From Serratia nematodiphila DZ0503SBS1 (GTDB taxonomy: Bacteria > Pseudomonadota > Gammaproteobacteria > Enterobacterales > Enterobacteriaceae): DNA of 64,000 nt. Under the pieces are notes generated by a model, which made no database searches, had not been told where the DNA came from, and saw only the letters and a list, made by a program, of their open reading frames with translations. Location of the stretch: NCBI RefSeq assembly GCF_000738675.1, contig NZ_JPUX01000001.1, forward strand, positions 1,116,001-1,180,000, given 5' to 3'. How positions within the stretch are numbered: the stretch's first letter is position 1; the number at the start of each line of letters is the position of its first letter. Positions 51,998 to 61,352 of this stretch are shown here, piece after piece. The position numbers and the translations under genes were made by a program.

Positions 51998-52597
51998 TCA
52001 ATTTTCCTCTCGCAAACTTTTCCCCACGCCGCCGCCCGGATGCACCGCCAGCAAGGCGCTCTTGTCGTAACCGCTGCGCGCCATCAGGCAGGCGCAGGCG
52101 GCGTCGAAGATCGCCAACACCAGCACAATTGAGGTGGTGGCCAGCATGTTCAGCGGATCTATCTCCTTCTGCACCCCGGTAGCGATCGTCAGCTGCGCCG
52201 CCTGCGCGATGGTGGAATGCGGGTTTTCCGTCACCGCGATCAGCGTCACCCCCTTGGCCTGCAGCGTCGGCAGCAGGCGGGTCAGCTCGTCGGAATTGCC
52301 GCCGCGCGAGATCAGGATCAGCAGATCGTCGGCGCGCAGGAAGCCCAGATCGCCGTGCGCCGCGCCGGTGGCGTCGAGATAGACCGCCGGCCGCTCCACG
52401 CAGGCCAGCATGTGGGCTATCTTGCGCGCCGCAATCCCCGAGGTGCCGACGCCGGTGACGGCGATTTTACCGCGGCAGTCGGCCAGCAGCGCCAGCAGCC
52501 GCTGCCAGGTGTGCGCGTCGAGGCGTTCGCCCAGCTGCGCCAGCTCCTGGCTGTAGGTTTGCCAGCCCTGTACGGCCTGCCGCCACTCCTGCTGCAT
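51998..52597 (-). CDS. SIS-domain sugar-phosphate isomerase-like protein
   Basis: A 199-residue single SIS domain resembling the isomerase half of KdsD/GutQ (KpsF type): GKIAVTGVGTSGIAARKIAH, FLRADDLLILISRGGNSDEL, LIAVTENPHSTIAQ and a C-terminal AVHPGGGVGKSL. The CBS pair of KdsD/GutQ is missing. I start it at the ATG at 52597, which overlaps the kinase stop (TGATG) and has AGGAGG upstream. KpsF-type enzymes interconvert D-ribulose-5-P and D-arabinose-5-P, so with the adjacent pentulose kinase a pentose-phosphate isomerase role is reasonable inference. Confidence 0.82.
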   Translation of the reverse strand: MQQEWRQAVQGWQTYSQELAQLGERLDAHTWQRLLALLADCRGKIAVTGVGTSGIAARKIAHMLACVERPAVYLDATGAAHGDLGFLRADDLLILISRGGNSDELTRLLPTLQAKGVTLIAVTENPHSTIAQAAQLTIATGVQKEIDPLNMLATTSIVLVLAIFDAACACLMARSGYDKSALLAVHPGGGVGKSLREEN

Positions 52598-54234
52598 CAC
52601 GCCTCCTCCTGCATCAACCGGCGGTATTTCATGTGGTCGTTGTACAGCTCGTGGAACACCCGGTATTTACGGTCGTAATAGCTTTTTATCTGGTTGGTCT
52701 GCGGCGTCACCGTCTTGCCGATGCGGCTCATGGCGCTCATCGCCTCCGGCAAGGTGTCGAACACGCCGGCCGCCACGGTGCCCATCATCGCGCCGCCCAG
52801 CAGCATCGCCTCGCTCTCCTCCGGCAGCAGCATGGCGCAGCCGGTGGCGTTGGCGTGTTCCTGCACGAAGATCGGGTTCTTGGTGCCGCCGCCGCTGGCC
52901 ATGATGGTGTCGATGCTGTAGCCGCTGTGGTTCATGGTTTCGATGATGTGGCGAGTGCCGAGCGCGATGGCCTGAATGGTGGCCAGGTAGTGCAGCGCCA
53001 TGTCTTCCGGCGTGCGCGACAGCTTCAGCCCGGTCAGGATACCGGTCAGCGTCGGGTTGGCACGCGGCGAGCGGTTGCCGTGGAAGTACGGCAGCATGTG
53101 AATGTCCTGCGTCAGGAAGGCGATGTTCTCCGGCTCGCCGGCCATGCGGCGCAGAATGGCGTTCAGCACCTCATAGATGGTCTGGCCCTGGGTTTTCGCC
53201 TGCGCCAGCAGCTCCTGATAGCACGGATGCGACTGGATGACGTGGTCGATCAGCGCGCCGGTGGCGGACTGGCCGCCCTCGTTCAGCCAGTATTCCGGCA
53301 GGATCGCCGAGTAATACGGCCCCCAGACGCCGCCGATAAAGCGCGCGGTACGCGACATCGCCATATGGCCGGTGGAGGTGCCGCCGATCAGCGCGACGCG
53401 GCGATTGAAGTCGGCCACCTCGCCGGAGACGCCGGTGGCGCCCAGCGTGCCGAGGGTGCCGGCGTGGGCGTCGATGATTGACACGCTCACCGCCGTGCCG
53501 GCGATCAGTCCCATCTCGCTGGCGGCGCGCTGAGTCAGGCCGTGGCCCAGCGGCTCACCCATCATTTTGACGTCGCTGCCGATCTTGGCCGCGTCATGTT
53601 CCAGCACGTCTTCCAGCCCGATCTGCTGGAAGTAGCTCTTGTCCCAACGCTGCTCGTGGCCGAGATAGGTCCACTTGCACACCGTCGAGCACAGCGAACG
53701 GGTGGCGTCCTGGGTGGCGCGCCAGGTGAGAAAGTCCGGCAGATCGAACAGGTAGCCGGCGTTGGCCCAGGTGGTGGGCATGTGTTGCTTCAGCCACAGC
53801 AGTTTCGGCGTCTGCATCTCCGGCGAAATGATGCCGCCGACGAAGTCCAGCACCCGGTGTTTGGTGGCGTTGATGCGCTCGGCCTGGGCGATCGCCCGGT
53901 GATCCATCCACACGATGATGTTCTGTTCGGTACGGCCGGAGGGGCTGACGGTCAGCGGCTTGCCCTCTTTATCCAGCACCACCAGCGAACAGGTGGCGTC
54001 GAAGCCCAACCCCTTGACCTGGATCGGGTTGATGTCGGCCTGGTTGACCGCGTCGCGCACCGCATTGCACACCGCCTGCCAGATGTTATCCGACGACTGC
54101 TCGACGAAATCTGCCTTCGGCCGGTACAGATCGATGGCCCGGCTGGCCTGGCCGACCATGCGCCCATTGAGATCGAATACGCCTGCGCGCGCGCTTCCGG
54201 TGCCCACATCTACGCCAATAAAATAGCTCGCCAT
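52597..54234 (-). CDS. FGGY-family pentulose kinase (ribulokinase-like)
   Basis: A 545-residue sugar kinase with the actin-like FGGY fold: VDVGTGSARAGVFDL (phosphate 1), GLGFDATCSLVVLD, IIVWMDHRAIAQAERIN, IDAHAGTLGTLG (with the catalytic Asp) and the C-terminal TIMASGGGTKNPIFVQEHAN. Members with this pattern phosphorylate D-ribulose or related pentuloses. Operon position between the permease and SIS genes indicates catabolism of the imported sugar. Confidence 0.88.
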   Translation of the reverse strand: MASYFIGVDVGTGSARAGVFDLNGRMVGQASRAIDLYRPKADFVEQSSDNIWQAVCNAVRDAVNQADINPIQVKGLGFDATCSLVVLDKEGKPLTVSPSGRTEQNIIVWMDHRAIAQAERINATKHRVLDFVGGIISPEMQTPKLLWLKQHMPTTWANAGYLFDLPDFLTWRATQDATRSLCSTVCKWTYLGHEQRWDKSYFQQIGLEDVLEHDAAKIGSDVKMMGEPLGHGLTQRAASEMGLIAGTAVSVSIIDAHAGTLGTLGATGVSGEVADFNRRVALIGGTSTGHMAMSRTARFIGGVWGPYYSAILPEYWLNEGGQSATGALIDHVIQSHPCYQELLAQAKTQGQTIYEVLNAILRRMAGEPENIAFLTQDIHMLPYFHGNRSPRANPTLTGILTGLKLSRTPEDMALHYLATIQAIALGTRHIIETMNHSGYSIDTIMASGGGTKNPIFVQEHANATGCAMLLPEESEAMLLGGAMMGTVAAGVFDTLPEAMSAMSRIGKTVTPQTNQIKSYYDRKYRVFHELYNDHMKYRRLMQEEA

Positions 54235-54247
54235 TATCTGTTTTCTC

Positions 54248-55201
54248 CTAAGCTTTTCGATTCTGTAACGCGATAAACAGGATCAGCACGCCGCCCCACA
54301 GGGCCATGGTCAGGTAGCTGCTGACCCCCAGCAAATTGAGGCCGCTTTCCAACATTTGCAGCACGATCAGCGCCAGCACCAGCCCCAGAATGCGGCCGAA
54401 ACCGCCGTCCGGGTTGATGCCGCCCAGCACCGAGGCCAGAATGGTCACCAGCAGATAAGATTCGCCGTAGCCGGCCTTGGCCGAGTTGAACTTGGCCATC
54501 ATCAGCAGCGCGGCGCCCCAGCCGAGCAGCGCCGACAGGATGTACACCGCGATCTGCACCCGCGCGGTGTTCACGCCGCTAAAGCGGGTGGCCTGCTCGT
54601 TGGAGCCGATCAGGTACAGGCTGCGGCCCAGCGTGGTGTGCTCCAGCAGCAGCCACAGACCGATCGCCACCAGCAGGAACAGGATCAGCGCCACCGGCAC
54701 GCCGAGCACTGCGCCGTTGCCGAGAAATTGAATCGCCGCCGGGAAGCCGGAGATCACCGCGCCGTTGGACAGCAGGATGTTCAGGCCGGTGATCAGCGTC
54801 ATGGTGCCGAGCGAGGCGAGGATCGGCGAAACGCCGATCCAGGCTACCAGCGCGCCGTTCAGCGCGCCGATCGCCACCGCCACCAACAGGCCGGCCAACA
54901 GCGCCAGCGCCAGGAACAGCGGCTGGTCGGGATGGCTGACGATGATCGCCGCCATCACCAGCGAACAGGCGTTGGCGCCGGCGATGATCGACAGGTTGAT
55001 GCCGCCGGTCAGCATGGTGATGCCCATGCCGAGCGCCAGCAGGCCGAGGATCGGCAGCTGCGAGGCGATCGACTGGAAGTTGCCGAGGCTGAAGAAGCGC
55101 GATCCGAGCAGCCCGGCGAACAGCAGCGCCACCGCGATGATGATCGCGCCCTGCAGGCGAATGAGCCGATCGTTTGGGATCAACCGAGTTAACTGCGTCA
55201 T
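54248..55201 (-). CDS. Sugar ABC transporter permease (RbsC-like) 1
   Basis: A 317-residue inner-membrane protein with about 8-10 TM segments of the ribose-type (BPD_transp_2) family: LLALGMGITMLTGGINLSII, then IGSNEQATRFSGVNTARVQI and VTILASVLGGINPDGGFG. It follows the second permease gene with a 1-nt gap; the two probably form a heterodimeric channel, as in autoinducer-2 and rhamnose transporters. Confidence 0.9.
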   Translation of the reverse strand: MTQLTRLIPNDRLIRLQGAIIIAVALLFAGLLGSRFFSLGNFQSIASQLPILGLLALGMGITMLTGGINLSIIAGANACSLVMAAIIVSHPDQPLFLALALLAGLLVAVAIGALNGALVAWIGVSPILASLGTMTLITGLNILLSNGAVISGFPAAIQFLGNGAVLGVPVALILFLLVAIGLWLLLEHTTLGRSLYLIGSNEQATRFSGVNTARVQIAVYILSALLGWGAALLMMAKFNSAKAGYGESYLLVTILASVLGGINPDGGFGRILGLVLALIVLQMLESGLNLLGVSSYLTMALWGGVLILFIALQNRKA

Positions 55202-55202
55202 G

Positions 55203-56192
55203 TCAGATCTCCTTGAGCAGCTTGCGTTTTTCGTTCCAGGCGGTGGTGCTGATGCTGATCAAAATGATCGCGCCGCTGAATACCTGGTGCCAATAGGCCG
55301 AGACGCTGAGCAGCGTCAGCCCGTTTTGCAGGAAGGCCAGCAGCACCACGCCGAGCAGGGTGCCGGTCAACGATCCGCGGCCGCCGCTCATGCTGGTGCC
55401 GCCCAGCACCACCGCCGCCAACACCGTCAGCTCGAAACCGAGCAGCGAGTTGGGCGCCACCGACTGGGTGATTTGCGCCTGCACCACCGCCGCGACGCCG
55501 GCCAGAATGCCCATATAGCCGTAGACGCAAAAATGCAGCCGCAGCAGATTCAGCCCCAGGCGCGACGCCGCGTCGCGATTGCCGCCCATGGCGTAGATCT
55601 GGCGCCCCAGCCGGGTGCGGTTCATCAGCACGCCGGTGACGACGATGGTCGCCAGCAGGCACAGCAGCGGCAGCGTCAGGCCGTAGTCGTAGCCGTCGGC
55701 GCCCTGGAACGAGAACCAGTTGATGCCGTTCATGAACCAGTCAGGGAAGCCGTACAGCCAGGTGCCGTTGGTGGCGTATACCAGCAGGCCGTAGAACAGG
55801 TTAAGGGTGGCGATGGTGATGATGATCGCTGGCACCTTGAGCCAATACACCAGGAAACCGTTCACCAGCCCGAGCAGCAGGCCGACGCCGATCGCCAGGG
55901 CGAACGCCAACGGGAAGCTGCCGCCGTGCTGGATCACCCAACTGGCCATCACGTATTGGGCGATGGCGGTGATCGCCGGGAACGAAATGTCGATGCCGCC
56001 GGCGATCAGCACCACGAACAGCCCGCAGGCCAGAATGCCGAGAATGGCGTAGCTGGTGGCGACGTCGGTCAGGTTACCGAGCGTCAGAAACTCATCGGTG
56101 CCGGCGCTCAGGCCGATCGCCAGCAGCAGCACCAGCAGGCCGAGATAAAACTCGTGCCGCCCGGCCAGGCGGGCCAATAATGACTTATCCAT
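55203..56192 (-). CDS. Sugar ABC transporter permease (RbsC-like) 2
   Basis: A 329-residue RbsC-type permease: YAILGILACGLFVVLIAGGI, DISFPAITAIAQYV, MGGNRDAASRLGLNLLRLHF and VLGGTSMSGGRGSLTGTLLG. It overlaps the ATPase gene by 8 nt, so translation is coupled. Confidence 0.9.
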   Translation of the reverse strand: MDKSLLARLAGRHEFYLGLLVLLLAIGLSAGTDEFLTLGNLTDVATSYAILGILACGLFVVLIAGGIDISFPAITAIAQYVMASWVIQHGGSFPLAFALAIGVGLLLGLVNGFLVYWLKVPAIIITIATLNLFYGLLVYATNGTWLYGFPDWFMNGINWFSFQGADGYDYGLTLPLLCLLATIVVTGVLMNRTRLGRQIYAMGGNRDAASRLGLNLLRLHFCVYGYMGILAGVAAVVQAQITQSVAPNSLLGFELTVLAAVVLGGTSMSGGRGSLTGTLLGVVLLAFLQNGLTLLSVSAYWHQVFSGAIILISISTTAWNEKRKLLKEI

Positions 56193-57684
56193 TCACCACC
56201 TCGGCGATCTGTTGTTCGGTACTCTGGTGCGGCGCGAATTCGGCGATCAGCTCGCCCTTGCGCATCACCATCACCCGATGGCTGTTGTAATAGGCTTCCG
56301 GGATCTCGTCGCAGATCATCAGCACCGCCATGCCCAGCTGCGCCAGATCGCGGGCGATCTGGTAGATCCCCTCTTTGTTGGCGATGTCCACGCCGACGGT
56401 AGGCGAGTCGAGGATCAGGATCTTCGGCTGAGTCGCTACCCATTTGGCGATGGCGATGCGCTGGGCGTTGCCGCCGGACAGGGTCTTCACCGGCAATGCG
56501 CTGTCGGACACCTTGATGTTCAAATCGCGGATCAGCCGGTTGACCAGCTCGGTCGCCTTGGCGTGATCCAACAATCCAAGCGAGGTATGCAGCCGATCGA
56601 AGACGGTGACGATGGTGTTGTCGTAGATCGATTGCTCCATGATCAATCCCTGCGTCAGACGATCCTCCGACACATAGCCGATGCCGTGGCGCACCGCTTC
56701 GCGGTTGTTGTGCAGCTGCACCGCTTGGCCCTCGATGCGGATCTCGCCGCTGTCCGGCCGCGTCATGCCGAACAGGCTGAGGCACAGTTCGGTGCGGCCG
56801 GCGCCGAGCAGGCCGACGATCGAGACGATCTCGCCGCCGCGCAGCGCCAGATTGACGTTGCGGTATTTCTCGCCGCGGCTGAGGTTGCGCACCTCGAGCA
56901 GCGGCGCCTGTTCGGCCGGCGGCAGCGGCGGTAGCGGGCTGTAGTGGAAGCGTTGGCCGGTCATCAGGAACGCCAGTTCATGGCTGTCCAGTTCGCTGGC
57001 CGGCCAGGTGCCCACCAGCTTGCCGTCGCGCATCACGCTGATGCGATCGGCGACTTCCATCACTTCATCCAATCGGTGGCTGACGAACACCACGCAGATG
57101 CCGGCTGCTTTCAATTCGTTGACCACCCGCAGCAGGCCGTCGACCTCCTGGCGGGTCAGCGAGGCGGTCGGTTCGTCCATGATAACCAACCGCGCTTCGG
57201 CGGCGATGGCGCGGCAAATCGCCACCAGCTGCCGATCGGCGATCGACAGTTTTTCCACCTTTTTATCGGGATCGATGCGCACGCCGACCCGCGCCATGGC
57301 GTCCAGCGCCGTCTGGCGCATCAATCGCTTGCGCACCCAGAAGCGGCCGCCGGGCAGGTAACGGTGGATGGCGATGTTTTCCGCCACCGTCAGGTTAGGG
57401 AACAGCGACAGGTCCTGGTAGATCACCTGTATGCCGTAATAACCGGACAGCTGCGGCGTCAGGGCGTGGAAGAGTTTGCCTTCCAGCGAAATGTTGGCGC
57501 CTTTTTCCGGCTGATAGACGCCGGAGATGATTTTAATAATGGTGCTTTTGCCGCAGCCGTTTTGCCCGGCCAGGCAGTGCACTTCGCCAATATTGAGCGT
57601 CAGGTTGATCTGGTCTAATGCCAGCACGCCTGGGAATCGCTTGCTGATATTCTCCAGGGTGATAAATGCGGGGGAGGCTGTCAT
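56185..57684 (-). CDS. Sugar ABC transporter ATP-binding protein (two ABC domains)
   Basis: A 499-residue ATPase with duplicated cassettes of the RbsA/CUT2 type. Domain 1 has Walker A GQNGCGKSTIIKI, a degenerate signature region KLSIADRQLVAICRAI and Walker B LVIMDEPTASL. Domain 2 has VGLLGAGRTELCL, TLSGGNAQRIAIAKW and ILILDSPTVGVD. In both domains the changes (for example GAGRTE for GKS/T) are usual for this class. Confidence 0.92.
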   Translation of the reverse strand: MTASPAFITLENISKRFPGVLALDQINLTLNIGEVHCLAGQNGCGKSTIIKIISGVYQPEKGANISLEGKLFHALTPQLSGYYGIQVIYQDLSLFPNLTVAENIAIHRYLPGGRFWVRKRLMRQTALDAMARVGVRIDPDKKVEKLSIADRQLVAICRAIAAEARLVIMDEPTASLTRQEVDGLLRVVNELKAAGICVVFVSHRLDEVMEVADRISVMRDGKLVGTWPASELDSHELAFLMTGQRFHYSPLPPLPPAEQAPLLEVRNLSRGEKYRNVNLALRGGEIVSIVGLLGAGRTELCLSLFGMTRPDSGEIRIEGQAVQLHNNREAVRHGIGYVSEDRLTQGLIMEQSIYDNTIVTVFDRLHTSLGLLDHAKATELVNRLIRDLNIKVSDSALPVKTLSGGNAQRIAIAKWVATQPKILILDSPTVGVDIANKEGIYQIARDLAQLGMAVLMICDEIPEAYYNSHRVMVMRKGELIAEFAPHQSTEQQIAEVVNG

Positions 57685-57720
57685 AACGTTAACCTGTGCT
57701 TGCGTAGCGGCCGAAGCCCT

Positions 57721-57740
57721 GGGCGCAGCAGGCTGCGCCC
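57721..57740 (-). other. Intercistronic hairpin between SBP and ATPase genes
   Basis: GGGCGCAGC-AG-GCTGCGCCC, a 9-bp perfect stem without a T-run, between the binding-protein stop and the ATPase start. Such stems protect the upstream mRNA and allow more binding protein than channel subunits. Confidence 0.65.
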
Positions 57741-57788
57741 CTACGAGGGTTTAACTACTTTCCCGGTGTAGCGAAATTACGCGAAAAA

Positions 57789-58775
57789 TCAGAATCCGAG
57801 CGATTTGGCGTTGTCTTTGGTCACTTCCAGAATCTTATTAAACCGAATCACTTTGTGTTCCATATCGACGTCGGCCTTGCCGAGGCCCTCGATCGACAGG
57901 TCTTTGTTCACGTCCTTGCCCTGCAGCAGCTGATCGGCCACCGTCACCAGCGCATAACCGGCGTCTTTCGGATCCCACAGCAGCGCTTTCTTGATGTCGC
58001 CGCGCATCAGGTAAGGGGCGGCCTGCGCCGGCATGGCGATGCCCACCACCGCAATTTTGTCCTTGGCGCGCTTCTTGGCCACCGCCTGGCCGGCGCCGAT
58101 CGGGCCGAGCGAGCCGAAGCCGATGATGCCTTTCATCTGCGGATAGGTTTTCATCAGATCCAGCGTGGTGGCGTAGGATTTGTCGATGCTTTCCGCCACC
58201 GGCAAGCGCGAGGTGACTTCAAACATGTCCGGGTATTTTTCTTTCTGATACTTGATGGCGGAATCGGCCCAGGCGTTGTGCAGCGGCACGGTCAGCGAGC
58301 CGACGTAGATCGCGTAGCCGCCTTTGCCGCCCATGTCTTTCGCCAGCTCATCGACGTTGGCCTGCGCGTATTTCTCGCTGTCGATGGTCTCGATGTCCCA
58401 TTGGCCGATCTGCTGGTCCGGGGATTCATGGGTCAGCACCACGATGCCTTTGTCACGCGCTTTTTTCAGCACCGGCTCCAGCACTTTGGCGTCGTTCGGC
58501 ACCACGATGATGGCGTTGACGTTCTTGGCGATCAGATCCTCAATCACCTTGACCTGTGCGGCCGGATCCGGCGTAGAAGGGCCGGTCTGGTAGGCGTTGA
58601 CGTCGAGTTTTTTCGCCGCTTCGTTGACGCCCACTTCCATGCGGTTGAACCACGGAATGCCGGTCACTTTGGCGACCACGGCAATCTCATATTTATCAGC
58701 GGCGAACACAGGTGTTGTCGATAACATGCACGCAGAAACCACACATGCATTTAATAATGCGAGGTTAAATTTCAT
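57789..58775 (-). CDS. Periplasmic sugar-binding protein (LsrB/RhaS-like)
   Basis: A 328-residue secreted type I binding protein; signal peptide about 1-25 (CMLSTTPVFA-AD). The core YEIAVVAKVTGIPWFNRMEV, AIIVVPNDAKVLEPVLKKAR, GIVVLTHESPDQQ and IIGFGSLGPIGAGQAV is LsrB/RhaS-like. Autoinducer-2 contacts of E. coli LsrB are not kept: the Asp-Gln pair of VTDQNQW aligns with LH in TVPLHNAW, and the Pro/Ala region reads GSLGPIG. A sugar or deoxysugar ligand is therefore more likely than AI-2. First gene of the six-gene operon. Confidence 0.88.
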   Translation of the reverse strand: MKFNLALLNACVVSACMLSTTPVFAADKYEIAVVAKVTGIPWFNRMEVGVNEAAKKLDVNAYQTGPSTPDPAAQVKVIEDLIAKNVNAIIVVPNDAKVLEPVLKKARDKGIVVLTHESPDQQIGQWDIETIDSEKYAQANVDELAKDMGGKGGYAIYVGSLTVPLHNAWADSAIKYQKEKYPDMFEVTSRLPVAESIDKSYATTLDLMKTYPQMKGIIGFGSLGPIGAGQAVAKKRAKDKIAVVGIAMPAQAAPYLMRGDIKKALLWDPKDAGYALVTVADQLLQGKDVNKDLSIEGLGKADVDMEHKVIRFNKILEVTKDNAKSLGF

Positions 58776-59031
58776 TAGCTGTACCTTTTTTTATCTGTAG
58801 GGGTGGCGGTTTTTCCACCGCTGCAGATTACAAAGGAATGGAAGAGGGGGCGTAGCCGAAGTTAACGAAATGTGATCTGCGCATATTTAAGTAAAATATT
58901 AGCGGTTTTAGTGTTAAATAAATGTTTAATTATTTGTCGGTGGTAAATTTACTACCAACTAATAGGTTGTAAATAACTTTTTATTAACTTTTAATTAACT
59001 TTTGTGCATCATTTTGATGGCTTGGACGCGG

Positions 59032-59060
59032 AAAAAAATGCCGGCGCAGAGGCCGGCATT
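59032..59060 (-). terminator. gdhA terminator
   Basis: ATGCCGGC-6 nt-GCCGGCAT followed on the minus strand by TTTTTTTCC, about 45 nt beyond the gdhA stop. Confidence 0.88.
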
Positions 59061-59077
59061 GAAGCATTTAATCGATG

Positions 59078-59093
59078 TGTGAACAAGATCACC
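59078..59093. promoter_or_regulatory. CRP-like site
   Basis: TGTGA-N6-TCACC, 9 of 10 core bases of the CRP consensus. It lies inside the gdhA 3' region, about 300 bp upstream of the binding-protein gene, which is far for activation, so the role is uncertain. Confidence 0.3.
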
Positions 59094-59104
59094 TTTGCGC
59101 CCGA

Positions 59105-60448
59105 TTACAGCACGCCCTGCGCCAGCATCGCCTCCGCAACCTTGACGAAACCGGCGATATTCGCGCCGTGTACATAGTGGGTTTGCTTGCCCTCGCCGCC
59201 GTATTCCACGCAGGCATGGTGAATATCCGCCATGATATGTTGTAAACGTACATCCACTTTTTCCGCCCGCCAGCCGATGCGCGCGGCGTTTTGCGCCATC
59301 TCCAGCCCCGAGGTGGCCACGCCGCCGGCGTTGGCCGCCTTGCCGGGCGCGAACAGCACCCCGGCGTCGAGGAAGGCGTCGGTGGCCTGGATGGTGGTCG
59401 GCATGTTGGCGCCTTCCGCCACCGCTTTCACCCCGTTGCGGATCAGCGTCTGCGCCGCCTCGAGATCCAGCTCGTTCTGGGTGGCGCACGGCAGGGCGAT
59501 ATCCACCGGCACGCTCCACGGCTGCTGGCCCGCCAGATACGTCAGACCGCGCTCACGGGCATAGTCCGCCACCCGGCCGTAACGCTGGTTCTTGATCTCC
59601 GCCAGGTGCGCCAGCTTCTCGGTGGTGAAACCGTCTTCGTCCACCAGGGTGCCGCCGGAATCCGATACGGTGATCACGCGCGCGTCCAGCTCCAGCGCTT
59701 TCTCGATGGTGTACTGCGCCACGTTGCCGGAGCCGGATACCGCCACCCGCATGCCCTCAAAGCCCAGGCCGTGGCGCTGCAGCATGGCGTCGGTAAAGTA
59801 CACCAGGCCGTAGCCGGTCGCCTCGGGGCGGATCAGGCTGCCGCCGAAGGAGAGGCCCTTGCCGGTAAACACGCAGGCGGTGTTGTTGGACAGTTTTTTC
59901 ATCATGCCGGCCATAAAGCCGACTTCACGGCCGCCGACGCCGATGTCGCCGGCCGGCACGTCGGTGTCCGGGCCCAAGTGGCGATACAGCTCGGTCATCA
60001 ACGCCTGGCAGAAACGCATGATCTCGCCCTGGCTTTTGCCCTTCGGATCGAAATCGGAGCCGCCTTTGCCGCCGCCCATCGGCAGGGTGGTCAGCGCATT
60101 CTTGAAGGTCTGCTCAAAGCCGAGGAACTTCAGGATCGACAGGTTTACCGACGGGTGGAAGCGCATGCCGCCCTTATAGGGGCCGATGGCCGAGTTGAAC
60201 TGCACGCGGAAGGCGCGGTTGACCTGCACCTGGCCGCGATCGTCCACCCAGCTGACGCGGAACTGAATAATACGCTCGGGCTCCACCAGGCGCTCCAGCA
60301 GCGCCTGTTCGCGATAGCGCGGGTTGCGCTCGATAAATGGCCACAGCGAGGTGAACACTTCGCGCACCGCCTGCAGATATTCCGGCTGGTGAGGGTTATG
60401 GCGTTGTAACGAGGACAGGAAAGACTCTACCGATACGGCATATTCCAT
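59105..60448 (-). CDS. gdhA: NADP-specific glutamate dehydrogenase
   Basis: Hexameric enzyme that makes glutamate from 2-oxoglutarate and ammonia with NADPH. It is 447 residues, as in E. coli. Conserved PYKGGMRFHPSVN and LPMGGGKGGSDFDPKGKS (substrate and catalytic Lys regions), DVPAGDIGVGGREVGFM, and the NADP Rossmann motif VSGSGNVAQYTIEKAL are visible. Monocistronic, with AAGGAG upstream of the ATG. Confidence 0.97.
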   Translation of the reverse strand: MEYAVSVESFLSSLQRHNPHQPEYLQAVREVFTSLWPFIERNPRYREQALLERLVEPERIIQFRVSWVDDRGQVQVNRAFRVQFNSAIGPYKGGMRFHPSVNLSILKFLGFEQTFKNALTTLPMGGGKGGSDFDPKGKSQGEIMRFCQALMTELYRHLGPDTDVPAGDIGVGGREVGFMAGMMKKLSNNTACVFTGKGLSFGGSLIRPEATGYGLVYFTDAMLQRHGLGFEGMRVAVSGSGNVAQYTIEKALELDARVITVSDSGGTLVDEDGFTTEKLAHLAEIKNQRYGRVADYARERGLTYLAGQQPWSVPVDIALPCATQNELDLEAAQTLIRNGVKAVAEGANMPTTIQATDAFLDAGVLFAPGKAANAGGVATSGLEMAQNAARIGWRAEKVDVRLQHIMADIHHACVEYGGEGKQTHYVHGANIAGFVKVAEAMLAQGVL

Positions 60449-60593
60449 GGATAACTCCTTTTCGCATTAAATTTCCCCCGCTATTTCTTATAAATATGGG
60501 TATAGGCGATGCTCGGGGGAGGATGTTGTGTCTTTAGCGACTATATCATCGGAGGGCGGTTGATTATCAAGCGATTAATCGGCGTGGCGGCAT

Positions 60594-60620
60594 GAAAAAC
60601 GCCCGCAGGGCGCGGGCGTT
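60594..60620 (-). terminator. uspA terminator
   Basis: AACGCCCGC-5 nt-GCGGGCGTT followed on the minus strand by TTT and CATGCC; about 28 nt past the uspA stop. Confidence 0.8.
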
Positions 60621-60647
60621 GGTCAGTTAAGTTAGCAAACGCTTACT

Positions 60648-61085
60648 TTATTCGTCTTCTTCATCGCGCAGCGGCACGATCAGCATATCGATGTGCACGG
60701 TATTGATCAGCTGGCGCGCGGAAGACATCAGCTTGCTCCAGAAGTCCTGATGGTGGCCGCACAGCACCAGGTCCATATCGTATTTCTTGATGGCGTCCAC
60801 CAGCACCTGCGCCAGATCGCCGCTGCCGCTCAGGGTCTCGGTGATCGGGTAGCCGGCGTTTTGCGACAGCTCGGTCAGCGCCTGATGGGTTTCTTCAGAG
60901 ATGCGTTTTTGCATGTCGCCGAGATTGACGTCGATAAGGCCGGTATAGAGGTCGGAATAGTTGACATCGACGTGGATCAGAGAAACTTTGGCGTTATACG
61001 GCCGCGCCATAGAGACGGCTTTTTCTACCAGGATCTTGCTTTCCGGGGATAGGTCTACCGCGATCAATATGTGTTTGTAAGCCAT
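60648..61085 (-). CDS. uspA: Universal stress protein A
   Basis: A 145-residue cytoplasmic dimeric Usp protein ([20 protein letters not shown]), nearly identical to E. coli UspA (144 aa). It is phosphorylated and induced on growth arrest. Translation starts at 61085, with GGAAGGAG upstream. The in-frame extension to 61331 has no support. The 267 bp upstream should carry the stress-responsive promoter. Confidence 0.95.
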   Translation of the reverse strand: MAYKHILIAVDLSPESKILVEKAVSMARPYNAKVSLIHVDVNYSDLYTGLIDVNLGDMQKRISEETHQALTELSQNAGYPITETLSGSGDLAQVLVDAIKKYDMDLVLCGHHQDFWSKLMSSARQLINTVHIDMLIVPLRDEEDE

Positions 61086-61352
61086 AAGAATACTCCTTCC
61101 ATAAACATGCCGATTAAAAAGGGTTAGCAGGCGTTCCGTGTACCCGCCTGGCGCTGTTGGTTCCATAGTATCATTCGGATAACGCAATGATATGTTGGGG
61201 CGATCACACTGCGCCGCATCGAAAATCTCTGCGCACGATACCTTTCGTTGTACACCCGCGCGGCGTAAAAGCCTATGGGTTATGCGGGTTTTAACGGTCT
61301 GACCGCTTGAATTATAAGCGTTATTAAACAAAGTATAGCGCTAAATGTGCAA

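Larger units (their letters stand above)
58776..59104. promoter_or_regulatory. gdhA-ABC operon intergenic region
   Basis: About 330 bp, AT-rich in the middle, on the minus strand between the gdhA stop and the binding-protein start. It contains the gdhA terminator (59032-59060), a CRP-like site at 59078-59093 (TGTGA-acaaga-TCACC) and a half-site TGTGATC at about 58870, closer to the ABC operon start. The ABC operon promoter must lie here. No ORF. Confidence 0.5.

Noticed and set aside
57789..58775. Autoinducer-2 uptake (Lsr) operon
   Set aside because: Key AI-2 contacts of LsrB are not conserved, and no lsrR, lsrF or lsrG-type genes are present.
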